DNA of 64,000 nucleotides from Paramecium pentaurelia (lineage: Eukaryota; Ciliophora; Oligohymenophorea; Peniculida; Parameciidae). Below, piece by piece: positions 22,618-36,831 of this stretch; position 1 is the stretch's first letter; every line of letters starts with the position of its first letter. The notes beneath the pieces are model-generated. The model worked only from the letters and a program-made list of their open reading frames with translations, made no database searches and had not been told where the DNA came from. Position numbers and translations under genes: made by a program. The DNA is taken from the NCBI GenBank assembly GCA_905183005.1, contig CAJJDO010000155.1, positions 198,748-262,747 of the forward strand, written 5' to 3'.

Positions 22618-25110
22618 TAATATTTAAGAATTTATGCCAAAAATAATATTTTATAGTATTCTGATTATTTTAAACTCTTTTGAAATAGTGTTAGACAAGT
22701 TTGAATTACAGATTCTTTTAGGTGAAATCAATAATAATAGGTGTATATAATACTAAAAAGGGCCTTTTGAATTTTTTTTCTTCAAATTTTGAATCCTCTA
22801 AAAGCTCAGATTGTAAATGATCTAAATAGATTTGGAAGATTCCTCTTTGATTAGGTAAATCTAAATTTAAGTGTTAATGTTGATTTAATTTTAATACTGA
22901 GAGAAAAGTTATGAATTATATGTGATTAAGTTTTTAGAAAATTGAAGTATAAAATCTTTTACTAATAGATTTGGATTATAGAAGGTGAAGGAAATCATTA
23001 AAAATAAATTTATGACATTAAAGAGGTCAATTTAATTAATAAATTGAAATTAGTCTTTTTCTAAGATGATATTCAAATCTTGTAGAATTTATTAACTCTG
23101 AGCTAAAGAAATTATGCAATCTAATAATTTCAATTTATGGTATAAAGTTTTTAAAAAATAAACTATTTGAATCCTAAACATATAATTAAAACACAAATAA
23201 AATCTAAATTTTCAATAATTGTAATAGTTTTTTTTAATTATATTATTCTTAATTAAATTATAAATTCTGATTAAAATAATTTTAAATGGTAATTACTTAA
23301 ATGATAAGAGAATAAATTACAATTATGCAATTTTCTAATTAGGAATATAATTTGAATAATCTTATAATATATATTAGGAAGAAGATCAAATCCTTATATT
23401 TATCTTAATTACCATATATGATATTATTAATTCTAAAGAAATTTTTGATATATCTATTTGATCTTCAAGATCATTTTTTTAATAATAATTTTTAGTGTGT
23501 GAATGTGCTATTTTGTTTATATTCTGATCAATAAACCTAATTATTTTTATTCTTAGATTGCAAGTTAATTCATGATATCACTAAGCTTCATATGATTGTG
23601 AAATAAAAATATTCCAAGCTTTGACATTATTAAGTTTGCAATAATAAGATTATACTTTAAAATCTCTTTGAAAACGAGTATCCTTATATATATATATAAG
23701 TATGGCTATCTCATCAGCAAATTAAAACTGTTCTAACTTAGAATATTTACAATTAATACTTTATTTAAAGATTATCTAAATAAATATTATAAATTTCAGT
23801 TCTATTTTATCACTTTAACAAAGGATTTAAATAAAAACAAGAAATAGAGTCTTTTTATTAATTAACTTAATTTCAAATGAATAAACAAAAACTAAAAAAT
23901 AGAGTTTTACATTTGGACTGGTTGTANTATATAATACTAAAAAGGGCCTTTTGAATTTTTTTTCTTCAAATTTTGAATCCTCTAAAAGCTCAGATTGTAA
24001 ATGATCTAAATAGATTTGGAAGATTCCTCTTTGATTAGGTAAATCTAAATTTAAGTGTTAATGTTGATTTAATTTTAATACTGAGAGAAAAGTTATGAAT
24101 TATATGTGATTAAGTTTTTAGAAAATTGAAGTATAAAATCTTTTACTAATAGATTTGGATTATAGAAGGTGAAGGAAATCATTAAAAATAAATTTATGAC
24201 ATTAAAGAGGTCAATTTAATTAATAAATTGAAATTAGTCTTTTTCTAAGATGATATTCAAATCTTGTAGAATTTATTAACTCTGAGCTAAAGAAATTATG
24301 CAATCTAATAATTTCAATTTATGGTATAAAGTTTTTAAAAAATAAACTATTTGAATCCTAAACATATAATTAAAACACAAATAAAATCTAAATTTTCAAT
24401 AATTGTAATAGTTTTTTTTAATTATATTATTCTTAATTAAATTATAAATTCTGATTAAAATAATTTTAAATGGTAATTACTTAAATGATAAGAGAATAAA
24501 TTACAATTATGCAATTTTCTAATTAGGAATATAATTTGAATAATCTTATAATATATATTAGGAAGAAGATCAAATCCTTATATTTATCTTAATTACCATA
24601 TATGATATTATTAATTCTAAAGAAATTTTTGATATATCTATTTGATCTTCAAGATCATTTTTTTAATAATAATTTTTAGTGTGTGAATGTGCTATTTTGT
24701 TTATATTCTGATCAATAAACCTAATTATTTTTATTCTTAGATTGCAAGTTAATTCATGATATCACTAAGCTTCATATGATTGTGAAATAAAAATATTCCA
24801 AGCTTTGACATTATTAAGTTTGCAATAATAAGATTATACTTTAAAATCTCTTTGAAAACGAGTATCCTTATATATATATATAAGTATGGCTATCTCATCA
24901 GCAAATTAAAACTGTTCTAACTTAGAATATTTACAATTAATACTTTATTTAAAGATTATCTAAATAAATATTATAAATTTCAGTTCTATTTTATCACTTT
25001 AACAAAGGATTTAAATAAAAACAAGAAATAGAGTCTTTTTATTAATTAACTTAATTTCAAATGAATAAACAAAAACTAAAAAATAGAGTTTTACATTTGG
25101 ACTGGTTGTA
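20881..25110 (-). CDS. Unassigned multi-exon minus-strand gene, disrupted by two assembly duplications
   Basis: The last exon is convincing: on the minus strand it reads LLLQWPGIGNRADRLEDK, INFFQTNSQVVDIEQL and RQLETAAHLRKLNI, then TGA 20883-20881. A 37-nt intron joins it to KDKLSPVSDSDEWQDKY. Further upstream are FPIG-ending and RGIFQIYLDHLQSELLEDSK, KFKRPFLVLYTPIIIDF stretches, but frames change often and I could not draw all introns. The exon-like pieces recur in the duplicates at 22075-22617 and 23928-25110. The number of genes in this interval is uncertain. No domain recognised; read this entry as coding signal on the minus strand with one well-supported 3' end. Confidence 0.4.
22744..25110. 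repeat. Direct repeat of 1,183 bp around a single N (22744-23926 and 23928-25110)
   Basis: Second copy at offset 1,184; N at 23927; identical wherever compared. Together with the previous repeat it means that three contigs were strung together between 20231 and 25110. Confidence 0.9.
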
Positions 25111-25189
25111 ATACATAAATGAAGCAGAAGGGAAATAGAATTTTAATATCCAAATAAATTATAAGAATTGTTTTTTTTCTTCTCTCTAT

Positions 25190-25627
25190 TCATAAAGCTC
25201 CATAATATTCTGGTTTAAATTAAAATCCAATAATGATATTAAAATTAAATAAAAATAGTTCTTTTTGTGGATACAAAAAAGATAATTTGATCCAAAATTT
25301 AATACTTATTACAAGAATTTCTCCATTTTTATGCATAACAACACTAGACAAGAATTAACATAATGTTTATTGAGTTTACTCATCAAGTAGTAGATATATA
25401 TATTAATAATATCTAGAATTGAACTTAAAAAATAATATTTAAATCATGATCAAAATAATGAGATTTTTAGATAATAATATAATTTTGCTCCATTTCAAGT
25501 ATCTTCTAAATTGTATCAATGCTTAAAAAGTTAATTTTTTAATTTTAAATTCTAATAGAACATATCTACTAATGTCAAATATATAGTTTATAATTGATGT
25601 AAAGAAATATTAAAATACAAATGTTTT
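25190..25627 (-). CDS. Unassigned 145-codon open segment
   Basis: On the minus strand the frame between two TGA codons (upstream TGA at 25630-25628, stop 25192-25190) is open for 145 sense codons. It includes hydrophobic parts (WSKIILLSKNLIILIMIQ) and a more conserved-looking stretch TLCQFLSSVVMHKNGEILV, ending FKPEYYGAL. No start codon is identified, so it is probably an internal or 3' exon. The motif with HKNG is echoed in the orphan gene at 36832-39012 (GSIHKNGISI), which hints at related genes, but the evidence is thin. Confidence 0.3.
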
Positions 25628-26270
25628 TCAAAAGAATATAATTGAAATCCCAAAATCAGACTTCTCAATTGAGTATTTCCGAATTTATTATGTTTCAATT
25701 TTTAAACTGAAAATTTAGTTGATATTATTTTTAATTATAATAATAATGTATCTATTAATTAAATTTCAAATTTATTATATATCTGCTTCATAAAACTCCT
25801 TTTTCTATAAAAATTTTTCTTATTACAAAAAGAAATATTTGAGTAAAATTAAATAATTGATCAAAAAAAATTAATAATATAATTCAAAATTTATATAATT
25901 TGAGTCGGTGTTAGTGTAAATTCAAAATTATCATCAATTAATTTACCTTGCTTTCTCTTAAATAACACTCAGGATTAATGGATATTTATATTCCAAACTT
26001 TAATATCATTACAGAATTATTGTTCTGCCCTTCTCTATAAATTATTTATTAAATATTCTAAAAATTAATATTTATTGGAATTTTTGTATTTATGCTAGAA
26101 TATGAAAACTTTTATTATTTTGTCTTTTGAAATTTACCTCATGTCAATATTGCTAATTCTGGATGCTGCCATAATTAATTAAGTTTTTTTGATTTTGTGC
26201 TACAAATTAATAGATAGCAAAAATTAAGTTTTTAATCATTTATTAATCACAAATAATTTTAATAAATAGA
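25628..26270. other. AT-rich region, no gene resolved
   Basis: Fragments of open frame occur on the minus strand but TGA codons break them. The right part must contain the promoter of the large plus-strand gene starting at 26271. Confidence 0.4.
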
Positions 26271-29200
26271 ATGAAGTAAACTATATCTTTTCCTTTTTTG
26301 ATAGTAATATGCTTTGAAATTCAAACATATTTTTGCTGGAGCATTTCAATTTTACCGCAAAATTACCCATATAAATAATTTTAAATAAGATAATCTAATA
26401 TCGAGGAATAAAGTGCGTGTTTTGGAGTTTGGAGTAAATATGTTCCTTTGAGTAATATTGTATAAACAGGAGAATATGGAATACTTGATAGTAGCTGCTT
26501 TCATTCATTTAGAATTCAAGAAAAGGAAGAAAACAATTTATATTTTTTATACTTTGAATGCATAAATTTTGAGGAAAAAATTGTTAAGAAATACTTTTAA
26601 TTTTTAGATAGTGATAATAGAGTTACAACTGAATAAATTTCAATAGATTTAATTTCTTATGAAGGTGTTTGGTATTTCAATGGATTCTTGGCAAGTCCTT
26701 TAGAAAAAAGAGTAACCATATATATTAAGGAATAATCATTAAATTAAATATTTTCCAAAGATATATATATTAGGTTTCCATTTAAAGAAAATATTTTTAT
26801 TTAAATTATTGGTGGAGATTTTAAAGTAGAACAGACATCAAAATTTTATTTATTTGAAAATAAGTTACTATCATATTTTCCAGGAGAAATATATTATCTT
26901 TAAAGTTGTTATTATGATATACCTGATGATTTTTTGGAATTAATCTAATCAAGGAATTATAAACAATGTAATTGCAAAAATAATTAAATAACAGATTTAC
27001 CAGATGTTAACATCTAAAATTAAGATAATTATGAATTTTTATCCTAAAATACTAATTGTTAATAATTTTTATTAGCAGGATGGATAAAAATTTTAGAAAT
27101 TCATAAAATTTCCAATGAATTTTAGTTTTAGTTATTTAAATTAATGGGTAATTTTTAACATCCTTAATTAATTTAAGAAAATTTATGTGCATTTTAATTA
27201 TTTTACTAATTATCTACTTAAATAAATTAAATAATTGTAACTACTTATAGCTATACCTTACCTGTTATAAATATTGATTTTTCAACTAATCCTTATTTAA
27301 AGAAAATAATATTTGATGTGACATATGATATTTAATTGTGGCATTATCTTCTTGTTGAAAAATCAGATAAATTTATTTCAATTACTATTACATTTTATTA
27401 GGGATATAATTAAGAAAAATTAAGTTTTACTTTAGAGGTAGTTTAATTCTAAATGGTTTAATTAAAATTGTTATATGGAAATATTTTTTAATCAAAATCT
27501 GATTATTTAAATATTCAACTTGCAGGATTTTAAATATTTAATTGTCCTGATTTTAATAATCTGTAAAAAGGTTGTCATCCAACATGCAAAGAATGTGATG
27601 GTCCAACAAAAGATGATTGCTTATCATGTTATGAATTTTCAAATAGAAGATATATATCAGAATTTAAAGTTTGTATTTGTGAATATGGAACTATTGATTA
27701 GAATAATGAATGCGTTAATTATTAAACATTATAACTAAATAAGATTGAAGTCTAGTAATTTCAAAAATTATGTCAGTATGGTTTTTTTGAAATTGATAAT
27801 GATTGTTATCAATGGTATAATTTATTTATTATATTTTAGTCCATCAATAATTAAAAATGATATGATAACATGTTTAGAATGTATTTTAAATCCAAAAACA
27901 TGGATTAATACTCTCTTTTGTTAAACATCCTACCTTGTTCATTAAAATGGAAGTGTTGCTAAAAATTTTTCATATGAAAATTTATAATACGTATTCACAG
28001 GAGATGAATTAACATACTGTCCTAATTGTGATTTAAATTTGAAAGCACCATACGATTTAATTGAAGCATCATTAATATTCAAAAATTTCTGTTCTTCCAG
28101 TTAATCAATAACTGATAATTGTTATTTTTGTTTCGATAAATGTGATAGATGTGCAATATTACCAACAAATCTATTATGTGTAGATAGGACTGCAAATGCT
28201 AGTTTTGCCAATAATACTTGTTATGCTCCAAATTATTTAAATTTTTATAAGAAGTGTGTAAGTTGTAAACTAGAAAATTGTTTATATTGTTTTGATTATT
28301 TAGCTAGTGATCCAACAAAATCTACACTTGAATATTTAGAAATTTTTTCACTTAATGATGAAGAGATAAAAATAGGATGCGCTTAGTGTAGAGAAGGGTT
28401 TATCTTTGAATTTAAAACATCAACTTGTATCAACTAAAAACCAATATAATAAAATTGCCTAAGATCTTATATTAATCTTGATGATAAAGAAATTTGCACA
28501 CTATCAAATGATTTCTCTATATCTTTAGAAAAAATAAATTGCCAAAACCTTATTCTACATTGTAAACAATGTATCAAAACTATATAAACAACAATAAAAT
28601 GTATAATTTGTGAGGATGGTTATATTGTGTCTTCTATAACAGGAGTTTGTAGTATTTGTCCTATTTTAAATTCAAAATAATGCTAATAAGATAATTTATT
28701 AGAACCAGGGAAATGGCAATTTCAAGGTTTTGTAATTTAATTCTTGCCACCTAAAACTAGAATAAATTATGATGTATCTAGATCATACTCAATAGTAATT
28801 GAGTGTCTTCAAGGATATCGAATTTTAGATAATCAATGTTAACAATATTGTGATCAATTTTGTTCAGTGTGCGAATCAGAAAAAATTGCACCATCTGCCA
28901 CATTTTATTGTTCTTAATGCAAGAGAAATTATTATAAAGAAATAATTAGAGTATAAGCTGATAGATAATGCATAGAATGCCCTTCATTATGTTAAGTTTG
29001 CTAGAAAAGATCTACTGATGAAATTAATGTATGAGAAATAATTATAATAGCAAATAAATCCTTATTTTATATAAGATGCAGAAAACTCAATTTATACTTA
29101 AAGGTGCATCTAAAAAGTTCCATTTGACAGCAAAATTCATATTGATCCAACCCTAGCGATTGCTTAATATTGTTATTAAGACAATTGTAACTATAAATTA

Positions 29201-32200
29201 GAAATTATATATGTAATATTACATTCACTAACTTAGAATGATATAAAATGCAATTAAATAGAAATTATAAATGATGCTGAATATATTTATAAATATTTAA
29301 ATGAAATTGGACTCAAATACATCACTATCAAAATAAATTTAGAACAAAATTGCGAATTTTACACTAATGAATATATATTAAAAAACTATTTTAAGGAAAA
29401 TATATTTTCAATAAGGTTAGCCGAATTAATTGTTAATGGTAGTGTAAACCCTATAACTTTTTTTAAAAAAAGTATTTTTTAAGTTTAAACATATGATTAA
29501 ATTGTAATAAGTAATACTATTTTTGTAATATTGTATTAACTGGAAATGATATTGACAAATAGAGGTCAATCAATTAATTTTTACATTTTAAATACAAAGT
29601 TTTATACAGATTAAAGCTAACCTATATAAATATCTATTAAGTCTGATAGCTTATATTAATTAAATATATAAAATTTGACAATTTCGGATATAAGTATTGA
29701 AAATTCAATAGTTTTTGATATATTATTTTAAGGTTTGAATGAAGATATTATAATTAACAATATACAACTTTTGGATTGTAGAATAATAAATTCAACATTA
29801 TTTTATTTTGACAATTTAAAGAGTAACATTTTTATCAAGAATTTTACAATTGATTCTTGTACCTTTGAAAATTCATCAATTTTTATTTTTAAAATGGATT
29901 AAAATAGTATATCTAATGTATTCTTAAATGAATTAGTAATATCAAATTGTTTATTCTAAAATTCAAAACTTATATATAGTCCTGACACAACCATTTTAAA
30001 TATTAATAATTTATCAATTATCAATAATTAGATTTTAAATTCTAAATTTATATTGTTTAATTACAACTTTTATTGTAATGACATAAAAATAATTGATAAT
30101 TATTTTCTTTAGCTTTAATTATTTGCATAAATCTAATCTATACAATCAATAACAGAAGTTTAGATGAAAAACTTATATGTAAAAAAAAACCATTTAACAA
30201 ATTGTTCATTATTTATTACATAACAAAAATAATTATTTAATAATATTGACTTTTTATTATTAAATTTTCATTTTGAAGATAATAATCCTTCTTGTGGAGA
30301 CGACAATGTCCTAATCACAATAAACTGTTTTACTTTATTAATTAAAAATATTTTTCTAAAAAATACTACAAATTATCATTTTTTTAATTTATTAGATATA
30401 CCTTATATACAAATTGATAATTTAGTATATGAAAATTTACTTCAGGAATATAAAGTGCCTTATTAATTTGATTGCTTAAGAATTTGTATTCCTCAGTCAC
30501 AATTATTATAAATTTTTGGGTTTAATAGAATTATTATACAGAATATACTCGTTAAAAGTTAATTTAGTGTAGATTTATCATTAATATCAGTTTATTCTAA
30601 TCCTTTGAATACATCTAATTAAAATGAATTTATATATATAAAAAATTCTATTATGAAGGGAAACATTCTATTAAAGTAGAATTTAGGTATACTTTTTTCT
30701 TTAATGGAATTTTATTCAAAAAACTCTTTAAATATAACAATCTCTAATTTAACTTTTGAAGAAAATATTTTCCATTAATATTAAACAGATCCCTCTTAAA
30801 CTTAAGCCAGCTTGATGTATTTTGATACAAAATAAAGCATTATAAATCTGAAAAACATTTTATGCATTTATAATTCTATGACAAATTCTTCCTAATCATT
30901 TTTTTCAATATCCTCAGAGGAAGTCTAATTAGAAAATATTACAGTCTTAAATCATAATTGGCTAAAAAAAGAATTTTGGATAAAATATTATGATGTTCTA
31001 TTCTTAGGGGAATATAATGAGAATGAAATTTCTTATGCAATTTAATAATCTTTTCAGATATCAAATGTTGGAGGTATTTTTTCAGTGTTTGCTACCAAAT
31101 TTACAATTAATAAAGGATTTTTTAATTATATTTAAGCCGAAAGCAATTTTATATTTAACATTAATTTTTAAGGGGAAGGGATAGGTATCATCAGAAATTG
31201 TAGCATAATTCATGCATAAAATTCATTAATTTCAAATTATGAAAATGATGGAGCTATTACTATAAATGGCAGGAAAAGTTTATTAAAGATAATACTTGAA
31301 AATATTACTTTAGAACATGTATATAATAAACTATCATCATCCATATTTTCAATATATCCATCATTGAAATAAAATAACATTAGATTTAAAAATATCATTG
31401 TTAAAAATTGCTTTTCTCTTGTTAATTCAATAATTAATTTTTAATCTGAATTTTAAAATGCAGATAAGAATAAAATTTTTATAGAAAATCTTAACATTAT
31501 TTAAAATGAATAATCTTTACTTATATTCCTTCACTCGATTGGTAAAATTAGTTCATTAGAACTTCAAAAGGTTGTTGATGACAATGCAATGATGAATTTC
31601 TTAGGATGCCAAATATAGTTAATCGGATTAAGAATAGAGGGAATAATTTTATCCTCGATAATTAAAATTAGAGATTCTAGTTCTATAAAATTGGGAAATT
31701 TACAACTTGTTTATATTTCAACTTTTTATACCTTAAATTTAATAGATATATTATAAAACAATATTTTATAATCTACAATGACTATTAATAACATTATAAT
31801 CACAAATTTAATTGATTTCAAATATTAGAATTCAACTAAAAATTTAACTTTTTAAATGCAGGATCATATTAGTTTAAAATTTGTTCTTTGTAATCTTAAC
31901 AATTAATAAATAATCTAATAAAATAAAAAATAAGAATTTGTGGATAAATTTTTTGATGAAATTATTTCAAAGTCAAATCAAACTGGATCATTAATTAGAA
32001 TAAAGAGTATCACAAATTTAACAAGGGCCTTATTAGCAAAAATTATTATCTTTAATAATACCTGTAATCATTTTTGGAATGGTTTACTGTATTTTGATAT
32101 TATAAATGTTGAGAAAATTCAAGTTTCAGAATTATATTGTATGAAAAACAAAATAAAATAGTATGGTTGTTTAGCAGCTAAATCAAATGATAATTTGGAA

Positions 32201-35200
32201 GGCAAAATGTTAATAGATCAATCAACTTTTATTTCAAATGATGGAAGTTTAGGATCAGGTATTTATGTCTAAAATTTAAGAATTCTTTTATCTAATTCTA
32301 ATATTATTAAGAACACAGCATCTCAGAAAGGAGGTGGTATCTATTTAGAATTAAGTGATTATAACTTTAAAATATCATCTACAGCAATTTGTAATAATTA
32401 AGCAGATGAAGCAGGTGGATTATATTTGAGTGGAAATAATAGATTAAATCAAAATAATTTTATTTAATCTCTACTCATATTAAATTAAGCTTAATAATTT
32501 TCAAATAATTTAAATGAATCACCCTCAAGATTATCATTATTTCTTAATAATATAGAAATGGTTTCTAAATAAGAAACAATTGAACATCATCCTGTATAAT
32601 TATTAATATTAAAACCATATAAAATCATATAGTAAGATCGTTAAATACATGCATAATTTTTATTTGTTCCAAGCGGTCAATAAATATCAAAATATCAACT
32701 TTATAATCCTAAGCTTTAGAATTATTAATCTTACATTCATGATTTTAGGATTTTGTTTAAAAATACCTTGAATGAACAATAAAATAACTTTTTAAACACT
32801 TCTTTGTAATATAATGCAATAAATATTTGATATCTAAGAATAATAAGTAATGGAATCAACCCAAATATCAAAAATAAATTTTGAAAATGAAACAAAAAGT
32901 TTTAACTTAGGTTTTTTAGATTTTATTATTGATCCTTTTGAGTAAGATGATAAAATTTAAGAAATTTTAATTAATTGTAAAACAAACTATTATGATGAGA
33001 GTTTAGCATATTTAATGAGAGTTAAAGCCTTTCTCTGTTAATTAGGGGAGTTTTATATTTCCTCAAGTTGCCAATAATGTTAATCAGAATAAGGATTTTA
33101 TTCAGTCACATATAATACAACAAAATGTTCAATTTTTGATAAAAATAAATTTGAAGCAATTACATCTAATAAAATTCTATTAAAAATTGGTTATTGGAGA
33201 CCACATTACACTTCTGATGATGTAGAATTATGTTATAAAAACCAATATCTTTGTTAAGGTGGTTGGGGTGTTAATAATGAACTATGTTTTAGAGGACATC
33301 TAGGAGGACTTTGTGAAGAATGTGATAGATTTAATGTAAGAGGAGATGGATAATTCTTTAAAAATTAATAATCAGTAGAATGTGAGCAATGTTAGGATAC
33401 TACTAAACGGTTAATAGCATTTTTTTTGATTTCAATATGGTATTGCAAATTTTAATAAATAATAGGGCTATTTTATCAACACTATTAACTATTGGCAGTA
33501 TTGAAAAATCAAATATATTGTTTGCATAACTTAAACTTAGATAAAAGTTTGCTCATATTTTATTCAAACTAAATTAAGGTATTAATTTATTTATATTAAT
33601 ATATTTAGATCATGAAAGTATTTTATTTAAATTATTTCTTAATTATTTATGGATATTTTCACTCATCTTTACATTTAATATTAAATTAACCATATCTTTA
33701 GGTATTTTTAAATAATCAAATGATACTTCATATTTTATGACTAATTTTTTTGAATGTTTTTTGTCTGAAATATAAGAGATAGAATTAATTTACACTAGAA
33801 TCATAGTTATGTTAGTCCTTATGGTTTGTTAAATATTAGTAATCTTTATTGGTTTTAAAATTGTTTCAATAATTAAAAACACTAAATTCAAAAGCCTGAT
33901 TATTTCAATTACTATCTTATAAATGTATGTACAAAATTATGCTTCTTTACTTAATCAGTAACAAAATTTATTTATATTAACTAGATTTTTTTCTATTTTA
34001 GTTGTTAGATAGATTTCAAATATAAATTATATATCAGGTGATGTATCATTACTGTATGGATCTAAAAGTCATATCTCTTGGATATATGGATTTTCAATAC
34101 CTGGATCTTGTTTAATTGGATTAATTTTACCCTTATTAATATTTTTGATTTTGTACATAAATAGAGATTAACATGATAAAATAAAGTTTCGAAGACATTT
34201 AGGATATTTATTTAATGAATATACTTAAAATAGCTATTTTTGGGAAATTATAAAATTATGGAAAAAAACTATTATCATTTTGGTCCTAATATATTTTTAA
34301 ACTGACGTATTTTTTAAAGCATAATTATTAAGCCTTTGCTTATTGTTTTACTAATTGATTGCCTATAAATATAAACCTTATATTCTTAAAAAACTTAATT
34401 AATTAGATAATTAAAGTGTATAATTTTGCTTAATTGCAATATTTTTAGCGGTTCTCAAATATATATCTGAATAAAAAGGAAATGAAAATATTTCAGCGAT
34501 CATTCAAATATTTATAATTGTAGATAGTATTATATTGAGTTATCCATTTATTATGAATATTCTAAATACTTATATTCTTAAACACAAGGTAAAAGTCATT
34601 TCATTACTCATAAATATGTTTTCAGCTTGTAAACCTAATTTTGCAATTACAAAATTTCTGAGAAATAGACTAAATAAATGGAGATAAAAAGAAGAAAAAG
34701 CAAAATAAAATATTGGAAAAATAAGAAAAATTCTATTCAAACAAAACAATATTTTCAGAAAATTGTAATATACTAGAGTATTTTTAGGGTTTAACTTAAT
34801 GAATAAAAAAATTAATACGTATAACTAACCGTTTAGACCAATTTCGATAAAGATATATGAATTATATATAAAAAAAACATTAATTCCCATTATTCCTTTT
34901 GCATGTTTATCTATATTTCTAAAGATTATACTTATCCTTAAGTAGATGTTAATTTTTTATTTTTATTATGAATAAAATTCTTACAAATACTTAGGAAATA
35001 AAGATAATTAATGTCAAATCTAAACCAATAAAAATACAATTTCAATCTTTTAATTCCTAAATTTTTTTATTGAAAGGGTGTAATAGTTATATCCATAAGT
35101 TATCTAAGTCAAGAATAATATTATTGAAAATGATTCTGGTGTAACTATAAAAAAAGAATAATTCCAATCTATATTAACTATTCACTAAATGATTCAGATA

Positions 35201-35395
35201 AACTTTCTTATGCTGCAATTGGAAAAATTCTCTGAAACTTCATTATTACAAAAAAATTATTAAGAGAAGTTTTTGCAAATATTCATCAATCCTTTTCATT
35301 TATATTATTTATACAAATAGGCTGTACATCATATTTAATTATTAAAACCGAAATTCAAACTTTAAATGTTAATAACTTATTGTAGCTGTCATTGA
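26271..35395 (+). CDS. Giant secretory/membrane protein: signal peptide, Cys-rich region, beta-helix-like repeats, multi-pass C-terminus
   Basis: ATG 26271 begins with a hydrophobic N-terminus (FPFLIVICF after MKQTIS). Introns: 27815-27839, 29029-29050, 33440-33465, 33579-33608. Product about 3,000 aa. Order: N-terminal domain; Cys-rich region (~residues 430-920) with C-x2-C pairs of furin/EGF-like type (HPTCKECDGPTKDDCLSCY); a very long Asn/Ile/Ser-rich repetitive region resembling parallel beta-helix (pectin-lyase-like) repeats, e.g. GSGIYVQN, KGGGIYLE and EAGGLYLS; a conserved Cys motif (GWGVNNELC, HLGGLCEECD); then several hydrophobic helices (FFLISIWAILSTLLTIG, GLILPLLIFLILYI). It is likely a large cell-surface or sensory protein (inference). 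At about 32828 the frame shifts by +1 without a good intron. Stop TGA 35393-35395; a 20-nt GTC...TAG intron there could extend it to 35859. Confidence 0.75.
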
Positions 35396-35945
35396 TACGA
35401 ATTTTAGAAGAACAGTACATTTCAGTGAATATTACTTATGGTCCATATCCTTTATCTTCTTTCTTTAACTAAATCGTATTTAATTTTAATGAAAATTTAA
35501 ATCCTATTGATTCCTATGATGTGCTTTTAACTACTTTAACTTTCTTCTTGAGATATCTAATTGATATATTAATTCATTTCCAACATATCACCTTTATCTA
35601 ATAATTAAATGAGATTTATCAGACTTCCATCATGCAGTTATTCCACTTTAATATCCTAATTTTAAGGTTTCTTATCTAAACGATTCCTAATTATTAAATT
35701 CAATACCTTTTTTAATATTTTTCAAATGTTTATATTAAATATTAATTAAAAATTTACAAACAATTCTAAATAAATCACAAATAAAAATTGATAAATAAAA
35801 TACTCAAAATTACAAAGTCTGTTTTCTTAAATATTTTTATTCAGCCTGACACATCATGATCATGTGGATTATATAATCAATACTTTACTAATTTAATTCA
35901 AATATTTAAAGTCAGTGATGTATTGAAAAAAAAGTGAACTAATGA
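35396..35945 (+). other. Possible 3' extension of the giant membrane protein gene
   Basis: If a 20-nt intron at the end of the previous gene is real, the frame continues here (YISVNITYGPYPLSSFFNQ, LTFFLRYLIDILIHF) to TGA 35857-35859. Without it this is a non-coding 3' flank. I cannot decide. Confidence 0.25.
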
Positions 35946-36183
35946 TCAGAAATTTCTTTTTTTATGTTAAAAATACCTAAACAAATGACATTCAGATATT
36001 CTATTAATTAAAGCAATATGCTCGAAATTCAATACTATAATACAACCTATTATTGTAAGCAAATTACATATGATTATTCTTAGAACTCTTCTTTTCTTAT
36101 CTCCTTTATGCCATTCAAGAAACTTTATGTGTTTAAAAAAATGTGAAACACTAAATATGGTAACCAATGAAAGTAATAATCAC
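35946..36183 (-). CDS. Orphan membrane-segment ORF fragment
   Basis: Minus-strand frame ending TGA 35948-35946 with two hydrophobic segments (LLLSLVTIFSVSHFF and RIIICNLLTIIGCIIVLNF) separated by a basic loop (EWHKGDKKRRVLR). No start codon at its 5' end. It may be the 3' exon of the minus-strand orphan gene to the right, or a relic. From 36184 to 36831 further minus-strand fragments (ISKNIPILMDEK) occur but are broken by TGA. Confidence 0.3.
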
Positions 36184-36831
36184 ATTAGTTTTTAAAAATG
36201 TAAAATTTGGTCTCATTAACATTTAAGATGGAATTTAAATTGTCTTTTATGTTTATTTAAATAATTATTTGCTAATTCAATAATTCCCTTTTCATATTCA
36301 TTTTAAATTTTATTATAATCAATATTGTAGATTGCTTTATTATATTTTTGATATAAGTCTAATATATAATTCATAAAAATTAAGTAATAAGTGAAACAAA
36401 AAATATTTATATCAAATATTATAAATAAAGGCAAAAATAATAATTTATAATTAATAAATAATTCTAAGAATATTTAAATTCTTGTTATTTTTCTATCTGT
36501 CTTTTCATCATAAGTTTTAAAAGATCTTGCATGATTCTTATTCTTGTAACCATATACAGTAGACTATGAATATCAATTAATTAAAAAAAAAAGATGATCG
36601 ATTACCATAAATTGGCGTATACATTAAAGTAACTAACTTATTCTGATAAGTGTTTATACCTTCTCATCCATCAAAATGGGTATATTTTTTGAGATTTTAT
36701 TAATTTCATTAGTATTTATTTTCAATTAAATATTCAACTGATCTTCTAAAACAAAATGAAATATTAATGAATTAACAATTTTTAATAATATATTTTATAA
36801 TTCTCTATATCAATTATAAGAATGATATAAT

